Shown one piece after another: positions 34,717 to 46,957 of a stretch of DNA of 64,000 nucleotides. The notes under the pieces are model-generated. The model ran no database searches. It was not told the origin of the DNA and was given only the letters and a program-made list of their open reading frames with translations. Each line of letters begins with the position of its first letter. Position 1 is the first letter of the stretch. The position numbers and the translations under genes are program-made. The stretch covers positions 28,781,318 through 28,845,317 of the forward strand of contig OY986436.1 in the NCBI GenBank assembly GCA_963920525.1. The letters are read 5' to 3'. Source of the stretch: Dichetophora obliterata (lineage: Eukaryota > Arthropoda > Insecta > Diptera > Sciomyzidae).

Positions 34717-35310
34717 AACATACTAAAACAAGAAGAGCGTACAAAAATAACGAAAAAACTTACTTAAAAGGGCTATTCTTACCATATCTGGACAACATCC
34801 GGACTTTAATAAAGTTTACCTTACTGCGTAGTATGTCTGTCATAACATACTTAAAAAAGTTGGGTGTTAAAAAAGGATGAAAAACTTACTTAAAGGGTCT
34901 AATCGTGCCTTATCCGAACAATATCCGGACTAAGATAAAGTTTTTCCTTGCTGCCTAGTACGTATAGAATAACATATTAAAACAAGAAGAGTTTATAAAA
35001 ATAACGAAAAATTTACTTAAAAGGTCTATTCGTACCTTATTCGGACAATATCCGGACTTTAATAAAATTTTCTTAACAGCATTCCACTTGTTCCAGCTTT
35101 TTACATCTACACCCGGACTAAGATAAAGTTTTCCCTTGCTGCCTAGTATGTATAGCATAACATATTTAAATAAGTAGAGTGTATAAAAATAATGAAAACA
35201 TTTACATAAAAGGACTATTCGTACCATATTTGGACAATATCTGAACAATATCCGGTTTTTAATAAAATTTTCCTAGCTGCATTCCACTCGGTCCAGCTTT
35301 TTATAAGCTT
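34717..35310. repeat. Minisatellite, about four units of 125-186 bp
   Basis: Units begin near 34717, 34844, 34969 and 35155 with ATAACATACT(A/T)-like blocks and share TTACTTAAA, ATCCGGAC and AAGATAAAGTTTT blocks. The third unit carries an extra 60-bp piece with CATTCCACTTGTTCCAGCTT, which recurs at the right end. Confidence 0.7.
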
Positions 35311-35739
35311 TTTACAAATTTTTGTAGTTATGTGTGGTTATCTATTTGTAAATTCTTTAAAATCGAATAATTTATTATTTCTTGTATACTTTAGGTATTT
35401 TTAAAAGTTTTCAATCAATCTAGGTCAAAGTTGTAATTTCTAGAAGAATATACTACTTAAAATAACAAGACTTTTAAATTAGGTTTGTTCTGTTCGGTTT
35501 TATTGAATTTGAATATTTAGTAGACAAAAAAACAATAAGGAAGAAATGTGTGATTTGTTGCATTTTTACATATTAAAATAAGAAAATGGAGTAGGGGTAA
35601 ATAATTCTGAGATCAAATTAATTATAAATAATTATTTTACTGTTATTTCTTAGCCTAATATTTGCTGTTCCTGCTCTTGCTCTTATAATCGCTATTCTTC
35701 TCGGCATAGACTCATAGAGGTTAGATTATTTATCATGTA

Positions 35740-36690
35740 TCGATTGTGAGTTCCAGACTTCCTCTATTATTTTCTTGAGATCTGCTACAGTTTAAGGTGA
35801 TTTTTCCTTGATTTCACGGCCCATCATTGACCATAAGTTTTCAATAATGTTTAAGTCTGGGCTATTTAAAGGCCAACTAAGAGATTGAATGCCAAGTTCA
35901 TCCTTTAATTTTGATACCGACGGCATGGAGCAGAATCATCCTGGGGTATGACACAATAATTCTTCAATGGTTGGTATAAGACGCTCAGATATTATTTCTG
36001 AGTATTTTTTTGCATTTACGGAACCACTTTGCAGTGAAATTCGTCCAACGCCGTAGAATGTTATGCATCCCCAGACTATTACATACGGTGAATGATGGTA
36101 TAATGCAATGACAGTTGGTAGAATGCGTTGACCGGAGTATCGTTTTTCTGTTTGCCTGCGCACTACGGATCTACCATCGGGTCCACTTAAACTGAATTTA
36201 GACTCATCTGAAAATATAATTTTTTTCCAATCATCAACGGTCCATGGATTGGCGATTTTTTGCCCAAAGTAGCCTTTTTTTCTTCATTGAATTGGACAGA
36301 AAAGGTTTTTTAGTAGATCTATATGCTTTTAAGCCCATTTGTGTGAGTCTTCGGGCCACAGTGCCAGTGCTTATTTTCACTGAATGTGCTTCCTCGAAGT
36401 CCCTTCTCAATTCTCTAGCAGTTTGAAACCGATTTTAGAGACTCATCCGTTCCAAAAGCCGATGTTCTCTTACTGTTGTTTTTTCGGCCTTCCGAATCCT
36501 TCCCTCCTCTCTGTAGAGCCAGTCGAAGAAAATTTCTTTAAAAAACGACAAACTGTGTTTTGGTTATACCCCACTTATTGTGAAATTTGTCAGGTAGAAA
36601 AACTTTTTTCACTTAAAGCTAGAAAACTGCCTTTTTCTTTTGCACTTAAAACCATTCTAACAGATAGCTACTGTTTGAGCCTTAAAATAA
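35740..36690 (-). pseudogene. Dead Tc1-like transposase
   Basis: Reading the minus strand from about 36690: MVLSAKEKGSFLALSEKSF and a helix-turn-helix-like segment, then FQTARELRRDFEE. After broken frames comes VIVWGCITFYGVGRISLQSG (35936-36163), the block containing the WG.(F/I).YYG.G motif. The last block near 35830 reads NIIENLW-like in degraded form. At least five stops are present. The sequence CAGTGATGCGTTTTTATTGG at 36830 may be one TIR, but I found no partner on the left. Confidence 0.7.
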
Positions 36691-37253
36691 ATAAAATAAA
36701 AAAAAAATATACTGAATGAAAACTGAATGCAAATAACTTCAATAAACAAATAATAAGTAAAAATGGATAAAATTTTTGAAAATTTTGGGAATACAAACCT
36801 AAAAAACTAGAAAATCATATAATATATGCAGTGATGCGTTTTTATTGGCACGGGGTGAACGTTATTATATCTTCTATGCATTTTTACAAAAAAAAAATCG
36901 GCATTAAAAAACTGATTTTAATTTTGCTTTTAACCCGTAACTGGTACACCACAAAAAAATCACACTAACAGTACATCTGGTCTCAGGGGCCACACCGAAT
37001 TAAAATGCTAAAAAACACAAATGTAGTAAGAACTGCAGTTTTAATACACAAGTATTAATAAGAGAAATATACTCTTGTGTTATTTTGTTCTGGTCCTATA
37101 GACCAGGTGTACCAGTTAAGGGTTAACATCGATCTTTGCGATGACAGGCAAACAAAATCGTTATCGATTAGTGAACTTGAAAGTTATGTAAATGAATAAA
37201 AGTATTTAATAACAAAACGTTAAGGATTTATATGTATGACGAAAAGCTGTAGA

Positions 37254-38775
37254 GCTGGGTACGGAAAAATTCATTCGCAATTGATTAAAACACGATCTTC
37301 GTTCGTTTTTTTTGTGTGGGTGAATTTTTAAAACGAAAATTCAAAAGCAGACGAACGTTCGCAATCGAAAGAGGAACACTCTGCTTGCGTCGTTTTTTTC
37401 ACTGAAAAATTTGTCAGCTTCGTATTTTTTCGAACGCATTTTTCACACAACAACATAAAGCAACAAACGTTCGATGGCAATCGTTCATCAAAATTAGCGT
37501 TTGAAGAAAAAATTCACGAGCGTTCGTTTGTACGTGGAGTTATTAGACAAAATATAAGTATGATGTTGTATTTTGAAGTGAAGATCGTTTAAATACGATT
37601 TTTTTCAATAAAACTAGTCTACAAATTTTGAAATTTTCTCGAGAACTGGTTTCAGGTGCTGTTTTTATAACTGATAAATTGACAGCTTCGAATTTTTACG
37701 CATCTTAAGGTTTCTTCCAGACTGAATTTCTTTAGATGCGTTCTTATTGTTTTCATTTCTTAAAAATATTTGCAAGCAACAACAATACAAACCGCGCTCG
37801 ATACGCACCCGCAATAATCTTGTTCGCGATAATGCAAAAATAAAAACGTGTACAAGAAACAACAACAAAAACCGAATTCGATGACTCATGCACAACACCA
37901 AATAACAACTCCCGTTCGACGATGTTGATAGACCAAAGATTGCAAACAGAAAACTATTTAAACAACAGAGAAAAAAGTTATTTCTATCTCGTTTCTTAGC
38001 TGGTTACTACCTGCGCCTGTCTGTCTGCCTGCCTGCTTCGGCGTTTACTCTGTTTGCAACCTAACGCTGTAAACAAAACTTTGTTTTTTAGAAACGAACG
38101 TTGCTGAATTTTTCTTCAAACGCTCATCTTTAACCCTTTCAATGGCTGGGCTGAGCCAAGAAAAACATAATTTTTTTTTGAGGTAATATTCCTATCATTT
38201 AGGTCATATGAAGATGAAAACAACATAAATTTAATTTTTACCTGCGCTACTTACGTTTTGCAAGCTTGTAAAAAGAAAAAGTTATTTTGCTCCTGTTCGT
38301 CGACAAAAATAATTTTTTAATCCCTTGAATGTTTTTTAACCCTTTAGATCTTTGTTTTTTAAACCCTCTTAATATTATTATCATTAAAGCATTAAAAATA
38401 TAAAAAAACATAAATAGGATTTTGGTTCGGTTGATTTTTTCTTATAATAGACCAAAAAAAAAAAAGATTCACAAAATCGAAAGCTCAACTGACTTCAATG
38501 TCAAATATTTCTCTAAATGTATTTTTATCATGTTGGTTCATCTTTTCTTCACAGAATCAAATGATTTGATTTAAAAAAAGCGTTGCAAAATAAAAATATA
38601 AATTACTTTCTGACGTGTCCAATATATTGCGCAAATCCACTGAAAGGGTTAATGAATGATTAAACGACGCCAGCAGAGCGTTCCTCATTCGTTCGTGAGA
38701 ATTTGCGAGCACAATTTTATATAAGGAGAACGATAATTGAGAACAATCGTATTTCAAACGTTCTCCGCACCCTGA
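37254..38775. mobile_element. 1.5-kb foldback/TIR element with nested palindromic MITE
   Basis: Left GAGCTGGGTACGGAAAA and inverted right CTTCAGGGTGCGGAGAACG resemble each other. Inner blocks pair well, for example GAACACTCTGCTTGCGTCGT against ACGACGCCAGCAGAGCGTTC (38668-38688). The interior is CGTTCG-rich and contains a second copy of the palindromic MITE. Confidence 0.5.
37937..38062. mobile_element. Palindromic MITE, copy 2
   Basis: Shares AGAAAAAAGTTATTTCTATC, CTGTCTGCCTGCCTGCTTCG and GCGTTTACTCTG with the element at 3922-4080. The left arm is truncated to AGATTGCAAACAGA, matching TCTGTTTGCAACCT at the right. Confidence 0.6.
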
Positions 38776-38989
38776 AGTAGAGGAATATAATGTCCGATCA
38801 ATTTCCAAGTTTTAGGCCTTTGCCTCATTCATATCAAGTCATAAGCTATTTTTACCACTAACTCTCTACCGTAAAAAATAAATCTTACTCGTAAGTTGTA
38901 AATTTAGATAAATTAATTTAGTTCAATTGACTTTCATTTTTACAGATTAGAATTAAGATAAGAAATAAGATAAGTAAAGAGCGTAGAAA

Positions 38990-39052
38990 CATGGCTTGGA
39001 TCCTCTTAGTTATAGCCAAGCACGTTACCACTTAGGCTATCGAGGCCGTTAC
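38990..39052 (-). repeat. tRNA-like cassette (d)
   Basis: Minus strand: AACGGCCTCGATAGCCTAAG with A-box-like TAGCCTAAGTGGTAACGTGC and tail AAGCCATGTTTCTACGCT, the same tail as cassette (a). The B-box is degraded (GGATCC). Confidence 0.5.
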
Positions 39053-40879
39053 AAATGCATCTGTGAATAGTGCATTTTTCTGTTGATTTTATAAGTATTT
39101 TGTCCCAACAACGTTTCTTCAAAAGAATTTATTATTTAAAACTGTATTTAGCACAAAAGAAGCCATTAAAAAATCTTTTTTCTTTTCTTCATCATTACAG
39201 CGCTAATCTCGGAAAAGCAAAACTTACATAGTTAAATAACGATAACTGGTTGCAACGTGATGACCTACTCGAAGAATTTAATCAATCAGCTAGAAATGCA
39301 CTGAAAAAGTAAAAACAAAGGAAAACCGTAAAAAAAAAATTACTCCTAAGATTATAAACTCTTAAACATATTAAATTAAAGACTTAAAATTTGCAAGTAG
39401 CATAAAAATTCGAAAAAGCAAACCCACCACCAACTAATTCACATATTCGTACACGACACAAACAAGCAAATAAAATTTCTAAAAAATATTTTAAAAATGC
39501 TTTTCTACAAACACACAAAATAAAAGCCCAACACAGTTAAAAAAGATTTGTTCCATAAACAACAAGATAAAAACTTTCAGAATCTTCAAATATAAAAAAA
39601 CACAATAATTCAATAAAATAAAATAAGAAATAAAATAAAGCAAAAAACAAACTAATAAAGAATTTAAAAACAAACTTAATAAAAAAGCAGAGACCGAAAA
39701 AATGCCAACGAAATTAGAGAAATTAATACTTATGTAGAAGCAAAAAAAAAATGTTTGTAAATATATGATAAATAGCGATAAAAAGCAAAGATAAAATATA
39801 AGCTTTTAAAGCGGTAATAAAAGCAACCGTTTAAACACACACACACACACACACACAAACAAACAAACACATCCATTATAACTTCATGTTTATGAAAAAC
39901 GAAACGAAGGCTAAACGTCGTGAAAGAAACGAGCAACAATATTTTTTAATATGAAAAAATGTGATGCTTACCGTGTCTCGCACTACGTTCGGCATTCGTT
40001 TCGTTTTACATAAACATGCAGTAAGTCACAAAGCATACACGAAACAAAAAAAAAATACACTGAGAAAACCCGATATAACTTTGTCTTGAATTGTAGAGCA
40101 AGTAAAAAAAAAGAGCATAGTTACTCAATTATAATAAAAATTTGTACATTTCTTGTAAAAACCTTAAAAGTACACTAACAAAACAAATAAATATTCATTA
40201 AAGAATTAATAATAAAAACTCTTGCGCAAAACTGTGTATAAGCTAAATACTAATAAAAACTCACTTACAAAAGCGCCCACTCTCTAAACTATATAACCTG
40301 AACCACGCCCAAAAAAAGAAAAACTGCGAAGAAATATGACAAAAATACTTCCCAATACTACCCACTATGCAAAAAACGGACCAAGAGACGAGTCGCCTAA
40401 TCTATTGAAAAAAAAAAATAAAATATAAAAAAGTTAATATGCAGAGTTTCTCCATCAATGATTTGTGATTCATAAATAATTATTTAGAGAAGAAAAACCT
40501 TAAAAAATATCATTAATTTTCAAATACTTAAGATATTAAAAATAACGAGGTAAATAAAAACTTTCTAATAATTGATGATATGTAAAAAGTAAAGATATAG
40601 ATATATACCTATAATAAAACTAAATTAAGTATTTAAAGTATGAAAAACTGTATATGTTCCTTTTTTAAATTATGTAGAAAATAGGGGTAATAATTAATTA
40701 CTTATTGTTAAGCAAGATTTTATAATATAACTAAATAGATACAAAACAAACATAGAAAAAGCGCTAATTGAGTGCAAAAGTGATGAAAAACGACGGTAAT
40801 TGAAATTTAATAAAGCAATTAGCAGGTAATAAAAGAAATTACGAACTTTTCAAAAGTGCTAAGGTACTCAAAAAGCGTG

Positions 40880-41097
40880 TTTAAACTAATGTAAAAAGTG
40901 TTTAAATTGTGTTAAATCTCTTTTAAAATTCTTTTTGCATTAATTAAATACTTCAGTAATTGAAAGTAAATACTTAGCAATGATAAACTAATTCAAACTA
41001 ATGTGAAAAGTTCTTAAATTGTGTTTAATCACTTTTAAAATTCTTTTTGCTTTAATTAAATACTTCAGTAATTGAAAGTAAATACTTAGCAATGATA
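40880..41097. repeat. Tandem duplication of about 109 bp in the putative 3'UTR
   Basis: TTAATTAAATACTTCAGTAA followed by TTGAAAGTAAATACTTAGCA occurs in both units at a spacing of about 109 bp, with CAAACTAATG and AAAATTCTTTTTGC upstream in each. Identity is high, so it is fairly recent. Confidence 0.8.
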
Positions 41098-42060
41098 ATT
41101 TTTACTATAATCTTTGTTCGGTTGCTTGCTGTTTAACTTTTTTCCATACAAATTTTTTTCTTACATAATTGCATGCCTGTGTTCAATTAATGCCACACAT
41201 TCGAAGCAATAACATCACATTACTCTTTATGTTGTAACGCATCTTTTTTTTACTTATGTTGCTGTCCTTATCAATTGCTTGTGTACTTAATTAGCGTTTT
41301 TATAGCAATAGCAAGCAAGTAGCGCAATACACTTAAAGAAAAAATTTTTAAATTTTATTAAATGTAAGCGTTTTTTGTCACATTTTTTTTTAAATAATAT
41401 AAACACACACCGTTCAATAAGTAACACACTCAAAGTACTCAAAGATTTCGCATACTCAAAATGAGTGCTGCAACTTTTTCACCCACACTAAGAAAAATGT
41501 TCTTTCTCAATCTTCAAATAGAAGACATTTTAATTTCACTACATTTTTGTTTCCATATAAATTTTTTTTCACGCCCATTTCGACTATAAAACCAACTCAC
41601 AAGACTTGTAAAAATTAGCCTTTAAGTTAATACTAAACTAGGCACAAACATTTAAACATGTTTGTGTATAATTAAGCTACACTGTACAAAATCAATGCTG
41701 TATATTTTCAATTGTTTTTATTTTTTTATCACTATTTGTTAATGCCTCATCTATTAGTAGTTAATATAAAACATTAAAAATTATAATAATATTTATAAAA
41801 AAAACAGATTACAAGTAATAGTATTAAAGAAAATAATTCTTAATTATAATAATTAATTCTAATTAATTATGAAATTAATATGAAATTGTAAGGATATTGC
41901 AAACAATCGTTTTAGCGCAAAATATATAAATTTAAATAAATACAAGTAATTATAGTAAATATAAAAATATATATATATATACATACATATATATGTAAGC
42001 ATAAAAACTGAGAAAAACAATATAAGTGAATAAAATGAAAATACAAGAAACAAAAAAAAA

Positions 42061-42066
42061 AATAAA
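42061..42066 (+). terminator. Candidate poly-A signal
   Basis: AATAAA followed about 40 nt later by a GT/T-rich element GTGTTTATTTTTTTATT. It closes the A-rich stretch that begins at 39201, after which composition changes. Other AATAAA hexamers exist upstream, so shorter 3'UTRs are possible. Confidence 0.4.
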
Positions 42067-42950
42067 ACTTAATAAAAATATTTCAAAAAATGATTCTGAA
42101 AATGTGTTTATTTTTTTATTACGGAAAGTAAAGGTGATTTTTATTTAGAATGGACAGAGGTGGGAAAGATGTGATAAAACATAACATATTTTTTTTATCA
42201 ACTGTCAAGGCAAGTTTCCGTCGCACAATTTTTCAAATGCTATGTATAAATGTAATTAGAAAAAATATTCGAATAAACATGTTCGTTGCATCTTAATAAC
42301 ACAAGTTTGTAGTTAAGAATGAAAAGATGAAAAAATTTAGATGAAAAAAGTAATGAAAAAATTATTTTACTTTTAGCTATTTGGTGATATTAAAAAAAAA
42401 TAGTTTTATGACAACGAACGCTGAATATAATGGGACAATTCACGATCTTATTTAGCAAAATTATGCAATTTCAAACATTTGATATTAATTGTGAACCGCT
42501 ATTATTGGTCTACTCTGAAATACTTATAGCAAAAATAAACAAATCTGCTTTGTAAAGCAAATAATGATTAGGGTTATTCTATATGTCTAGTAGAATTGCA
42601 TGAATTGTAATATTCCTCTACTAAAATATCCAATGGATCGAGATCGCTCTATTATACAAGCATAGCAAAGCTAAATCAACAGCTAAAAAACTCTATAATA
42701 CGCTGCACTTCCTTACTTTTGAAAGGAGGCTCCGTCTCTCACTTTTTGATATATTTTTGGGCATATCTTTTTTGTCTATAGTTTTTTCCATAATTGCTTT
42801 GTTTTTAGTTTTTACACACGGTTAAAAATTTTTGACTTCTTTTTAATCCAAGCTTTGGTTTAAAGGAATTTTTAATCCGAAACTTATTACTTTTTAATCC
42901 AAACATTAGTTTAAATAAAATTAGTAAAAATAAGCGAAACTATACTAACA

Positions 42951-43022
42951 ACTGAGTTGGACGAGTAGATAAGGTATTGGACCAGCACAACAGAGGACGT
43001 GTTTTCAAATCATGAACTGGTT
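42951..43022 (+). repeat. tRNA-like cassette (e)
   Basis: GTTGGACGAGTAGATAAGGT and CAGCACAACAGAGGACGTGT, then TTTTCAAATCATGAACTGG, resembling A and B boxes at tRNA spacing. Confidence 0.5.
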
Positions 43023-43145
43023 AGAACACTTTTTTCATTTTACATTAATTTAGCTAGGTCTTGAACCATCGTTTCTGCTTGCTTGCTTACTTACTGCAAG
43101 CTTACTTGCATTCGTTATGATGCAAAATAAGCTTAACTTTCTTAA

Positions 43146-43216
43146 CAAATGAGATGTACGAGTGAATAAGGTGTTGGACCAGCACAACAGAGGACGTGTG
43201 TTCAAATCATGAACTG
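43146..43216 (+). repeat. tRNA-like cassette (f), direct duplicate of (e)
   Basis: Shares GACCAGCACAACAGAGGACG and TTCAAATCATGAACTGGT with the copy about 190 bp upstream, so the cassette and some flank were duplicated in tandem. Confidence 0.6.
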
Positions 43217-43405
43217 GTCAGAAAAGTTTTTTATTTTAAGTTGATTTTTATATTGCTTTTTTTGACTTTTTTCGGATTTAAAACTATTCTTTATTGGATT
43301 GAAAAATTTTAAACTTTTCCTTGCATTAAAAAGTTATATTTTTTGGTGTTATCCTATATGTAATCCAAAAAAATTTAAATTTAATCCAAGATTTTTAACC
43401 GTGCA

Positions 43406-44449
43406 CGGAGTCAATCAATTGCAAGTAAAGCGAGAAGCAAGTTTGAAGTGAAGTGGGAAATGGTTGGTAATTTATTTGAAGTGCGGCCAATTCAGCTGTT
43501 TTAATGAAGTGTTGCTGAAATACCCAAGAAGACAAGTATCTTATTTTCTTAAGTTGTTAGCATAATTTTAAGGAAAAGTAAGAAAACTGTATTTCCAAAT
43601 GTCAACTTTTTAAATACCCCTAAAAAAACCCTAAAAACATTAAATCTCCCTAAAAAACCCCTAACGATTTATTACCCCGATGATCCCTCAACTCAGTTAA
43701 AAAACCCCTTAATCTAGGGGGAAATCCCCTAACCTGGCCACACTGGTTTCAGTGTTGCATACATAGGAAATATTGTACGGTTTTTTAACTTTTGTTTTGC
43801 TGTTGCGGAAGTGTACGGATTGCATATTTCCCATTCTTGCCCCGTGTAACGGCATATCCTAGACATAGAGATTACCCCTATTGTTTATCAGTTTGTAAGG
43901 TAGGTATTAATTTTTTGTATTTTTTTTTATATCTGCAATATTATGATGAAACAAGTTAAAAAGAAAACAATTATAGACTAATAAAAGCACTCCTTTTTTT
44001 GTTTCTTTTCATTTAAATTCTGTCTAATAGAAAAAGACACTTCATCGCAATTGAACAAAATTGATTTCTTCGCAAATTTTTGACATTTTTTTTATCTTCA
44101 GCTGGAAGCAATTGATCAGCTAAAGATATTCAGTTGTGCATTTTTGCAAAAATGTAGAAAGTGCAAATCTGCATATTTTGTAAGCGTAGTGGAGATATAT
44201 GCAATAGTATTTTGAAAATGCACTCATGCAAGGCCATTTGTACTATATCGTGAACTCCACTATTATGTGTGCAGTGCATTTCATCGCGATTCTTGATTAG
44301 AATATATTTAAAATAGATTGAACAATATTCCATAAAGAACTTTGGAATAGAGTTGCTTTGAAAGCAGCGTTTAAAAACTTCTAATATTTTTTCTTTCCTT
44401 TGCTGCTGCTGAAACTTATGCTTTTAAAAATAAACAGTAGCAGTCAAAG
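43406..44449. other. Intergenic stretch with C-rich short repeats
   Basis: Between 43610 and 43745 there are several CCCCTAAAAA, CCCTAAAA and AACCCC motifs, ending ACCTGGCCACACTGG. Otherwise non-coding. Confidence 0.5.
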
Positions 44450-46097
44450 CAAAAGCAAAAAAAAAAAAATATGAAAGACGGCGAAGCACTTCAGCAGTCG
44501 ACAGTTTCAGCAGTTTTGTTTTAATTGACTGAAACTGTGAACAAAATCGAAAGCCGGAGCAACAGCACGTGTTCAACTTTTGAAAGTCGAAGCAGCATCA
44601 GTTTTTCAACAGTCGTAGCAGACTGTTGCTTTGTGCTGTTACATTTCATTGATCACTTTCGTACCAATTTTTTTGCTTTTCGATCGTAGATCGCTTTTCG
44701 ATTGGACACTAGAGTGGACCCTAAAAAGGTGCTTTTTTTATATTATACTCTTTGTGTATGTGCTCTCAATATAAAGGGTGATCCAATACGAGTTGCCTTT
44801 TTCAACTGGGATGTTTTGACAGCTGTTATCTGTCAAATGGCTTGTCCATATGACGATTGTGTTCAGTATCAATACGACTCAATCATGAATAGACTTACTC
44901 CTGAACAAAATTTAATAATTGTGCAAACTTACTATCAAAATCAGTCATCAGTTAGAGTTCTTCAATATCATTTTGGTCGTTTTGAACGTCCACACCATCA
45001 AACCATCACCAAATTTCAAACCAATTTTACATTATTGGGCATTCATCATTCAAGCTGAGTGCATAGACCGCGTCATTTTGAGAATATTGCTGCAGTAGCA
45101 GAGAGTGTTCGTGAAAGCTGTAAACAATCGATTCGTCGCTGATCTCGAATTTTGTCGAAATTTGAAAATTGGACCCACAGAATGGACCATTTAAGAGCTA
45201 GTCGTGGTCAAAATTTGAACGAAATAATTTTTAAACATTGAGTTGTACACAGTAAAATATATGAGCATAAATTTTATACTATTTGGTATACATATAAATC
45301 CAAACAAAAATGTTTTAAAAGTTATACTACCATCAAATCTTATAAATTCTTCCACACCATTTTTCTCGTCAGACAAATCGAAACCACTATATTTTTAAGT
45401 TTCCCGATTTCGGTGAATTTTTTACTTTCGAACCAGAATATATTTTGATTAACACATGATAACACATGATTTGTAAATCTTATTTGTTTTATTATTTTTA
45501 TAATATTGAGTTGTATAAAATTTATAAATTATTTGGAATAAAAAAGTTTATACCACACAAATGTTATAAAAAAGATAAAACTTACCCTCAAATTTGTTAC
45601 CCTGTAGGAACCGAACTATCATTCCAAATAAAGATTTGCAACAATATATTGAATTTTATGTATTTTATTTAGAAAAAAACAAAGTAAGAAGCTCTTATTG
45701 GATCACCTTTTATAAGGGGTCGCTGATTTCTTATCTGATGTGAGAATTTCAAAAAGTTGTTTTGACACATAGGTTGAGTCTAAAAATATGTTCTTGTGTC
45801 AAAAGTGTTAAAGTAAACTTTTTGAAATTCGTACATCAGATTCTGCCAGCACATTTAGAAACTCATTTTTAGGCCCCACCCTAGTGTCCAATCGAAAAGA
45901 TATTTGCGATCGGAACTCAAAAAAATTGGTACAAAAGCGGTCAAACAAGTGTATAAGCACAAAGCATAAAAGCAAAACAGTCTGCTACGACTGTTGAAAA
46001 ACTGATGCTGCTTCGACTTTCAAAAGTTAAACAGTTGCTGAATCTGTCGACTGCTGAAGTGCTTCGCAGTCCATCAGATATTTTTTTTTGCTTTCCC
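44450..46097. mobile_element. 1.65-kb foldback element with a mariner-like insert
   Basis: Left arm about 44450-44720 and right arm about 45870-46097 are inverted repeats. GCGAAGCACTTCAGCAGTCG faces CGACTGCTGAAGTGCTTCGC, TTTCAACAGTCGTAGCAGAC faces its complement, and CGATTGGACACTAG faces CTAGTGTCCAATCG. The 44774-45710 element sits between the arms. Confidence 0.75.
44774..45710 (+). mobile_element. Mariner-like deletion derivative keeping the N-terminus
   Basis: TIRs AAGGGTGATCCAATACGAG and, inverted, AAAGGTGATCCAATAAGAG are flanked by TA. A + frame encodes MNRLTPEQNLIIVQTYYQNQ and HFGRFERPHHQTITKFQ, then after a stop FENIAAVAESVRESCKQSIR. This is the paired helix-turn-helix DNA-binding part of a mariner-family transposase. 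The catalytic domain is replaced by AT-rich DNA. The ENIAAVAESV block is of the type found with DD41D/rosa-like transposases, as at 55621-56536. Confidence 0.75.
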
Positions 46098-46957
46098 ATG
46101 ACATTTTTCAATATTTTTCTGTGACATGCTGCCTTATTTTGACAATTGAATGGGTTTTATATAAAAAATTTCAAATGAAATGGCAAAATCATGATAACAC
46201 CATATGCAGCAGTAAGTTTCGAATTTATGGAAACAGTGATTGCTTTAAAAAGCAATCATTTTACGACTTTTGCTACTTTGACTGGTAGCAATTTAATCAC
46301 TGTTTAAAAGTATAAAACACAAATTTGCTCAAGTAATAATTGTCTTAGTAAGACTTTGTATAGATATGTATACATCGAAAAGCATATATGTTTATCGATA
46401 GCATCCAATAGATGAAAACCAAATCATAAATAAAACCATTTTATGAAAAAGTCAAATACATTACCTTTTATTCGAATAAACAGAAATAAGACGGTTAGCA
46501 CTCAAATTTCAAAACTTAAGAGAAATTCATTGAAAATGTTTATTTTAATGTAATAAAACTACCAACAGAGATTGATTTAATATAACAGATATACAGATAA
46601 ACAGGTATTGGTTGTAAAAAATAAATTTTAGTTAATTATTAAAATATCAGGTAAAACATAAGGTTAGAGGTAGTATCATTTTAGTATAACTTTTGCTATA
46701 AATTTACTGATTACTAAAAGACAGATCAAGAGATTGTTTGTGCAAAAAACAAATTCTTGAGACTGACATCTATTAGTGACGTTTGATTTTTTTGTCATAA
46801 CTAATTCATTAATTTATTCATTAAGTCATGCAAAGATGGCTTGATAAAATATGAAGTGTCATAAAAGCTTCTACAAGGAAAATAGTACTAATTTTTTTAA
46901 TACCGAGAAAAAATAGTGCCTTTGTAAAACCAAAGAAACGCACTTGGCCGCAAAATA
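46098..46957. other. Intergenic, nothing recognised
   Basis: AT-rich. Open frames are short and without motifs. Confidence 0.5.

Larger units (their letters stand above)
32175..39200 (+). other. Probable 3'UTR intron (7 kb)
   Basis: A consensus donor GAG|GTGAGT at 32175 lies 26 nt after the second TGA, and a good acceptor CTTCATCATTACAG ends at 39200. The 39201 sequence has early stops, so this would join UTR to UTR. It contains LINE, minisatellite, Tc1 and foldback remains. Stretches 32175-33230 and 35311-35739 show nothing recognisable. Confidence 0.35.
39201..42090 (+). other. Probable last exon, 3'UTR of the receptor gene
   Basis: Starts after acceptor CATTACAG. The region is A-rich, low in inverted repeats compared with its flanks, and has many ATTTA-like and AATAAA motifs, as in long fly 3'UTRs. 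It includes an (AC)n run at 39836-39856 and a 109-bp duplication at 40880. The boundary at the right is set by the AATAAA at 42061. No coding potential. Confidence 0.35.
42815..43405. mobile_element. TIR element with two tRNA-like cassettes
   Basis: Ends ACACACGGTTAAAAATT and GATTTTTAACCGTGCA are inverted repeats, and the subterminal TTTAATCCAAGATTTTTAAC matches the 15152-15765 family. Two direct copies of a tRNA-like segment lie within (42951 and 43146). Confidence 0.65.

Noticed and set aside
43610..43745. Telomere-like CCCTAAAA repeats
   Set aside because: Units are irregular and few, and flies do not use such telomeric repeats. Probably part of an old element.
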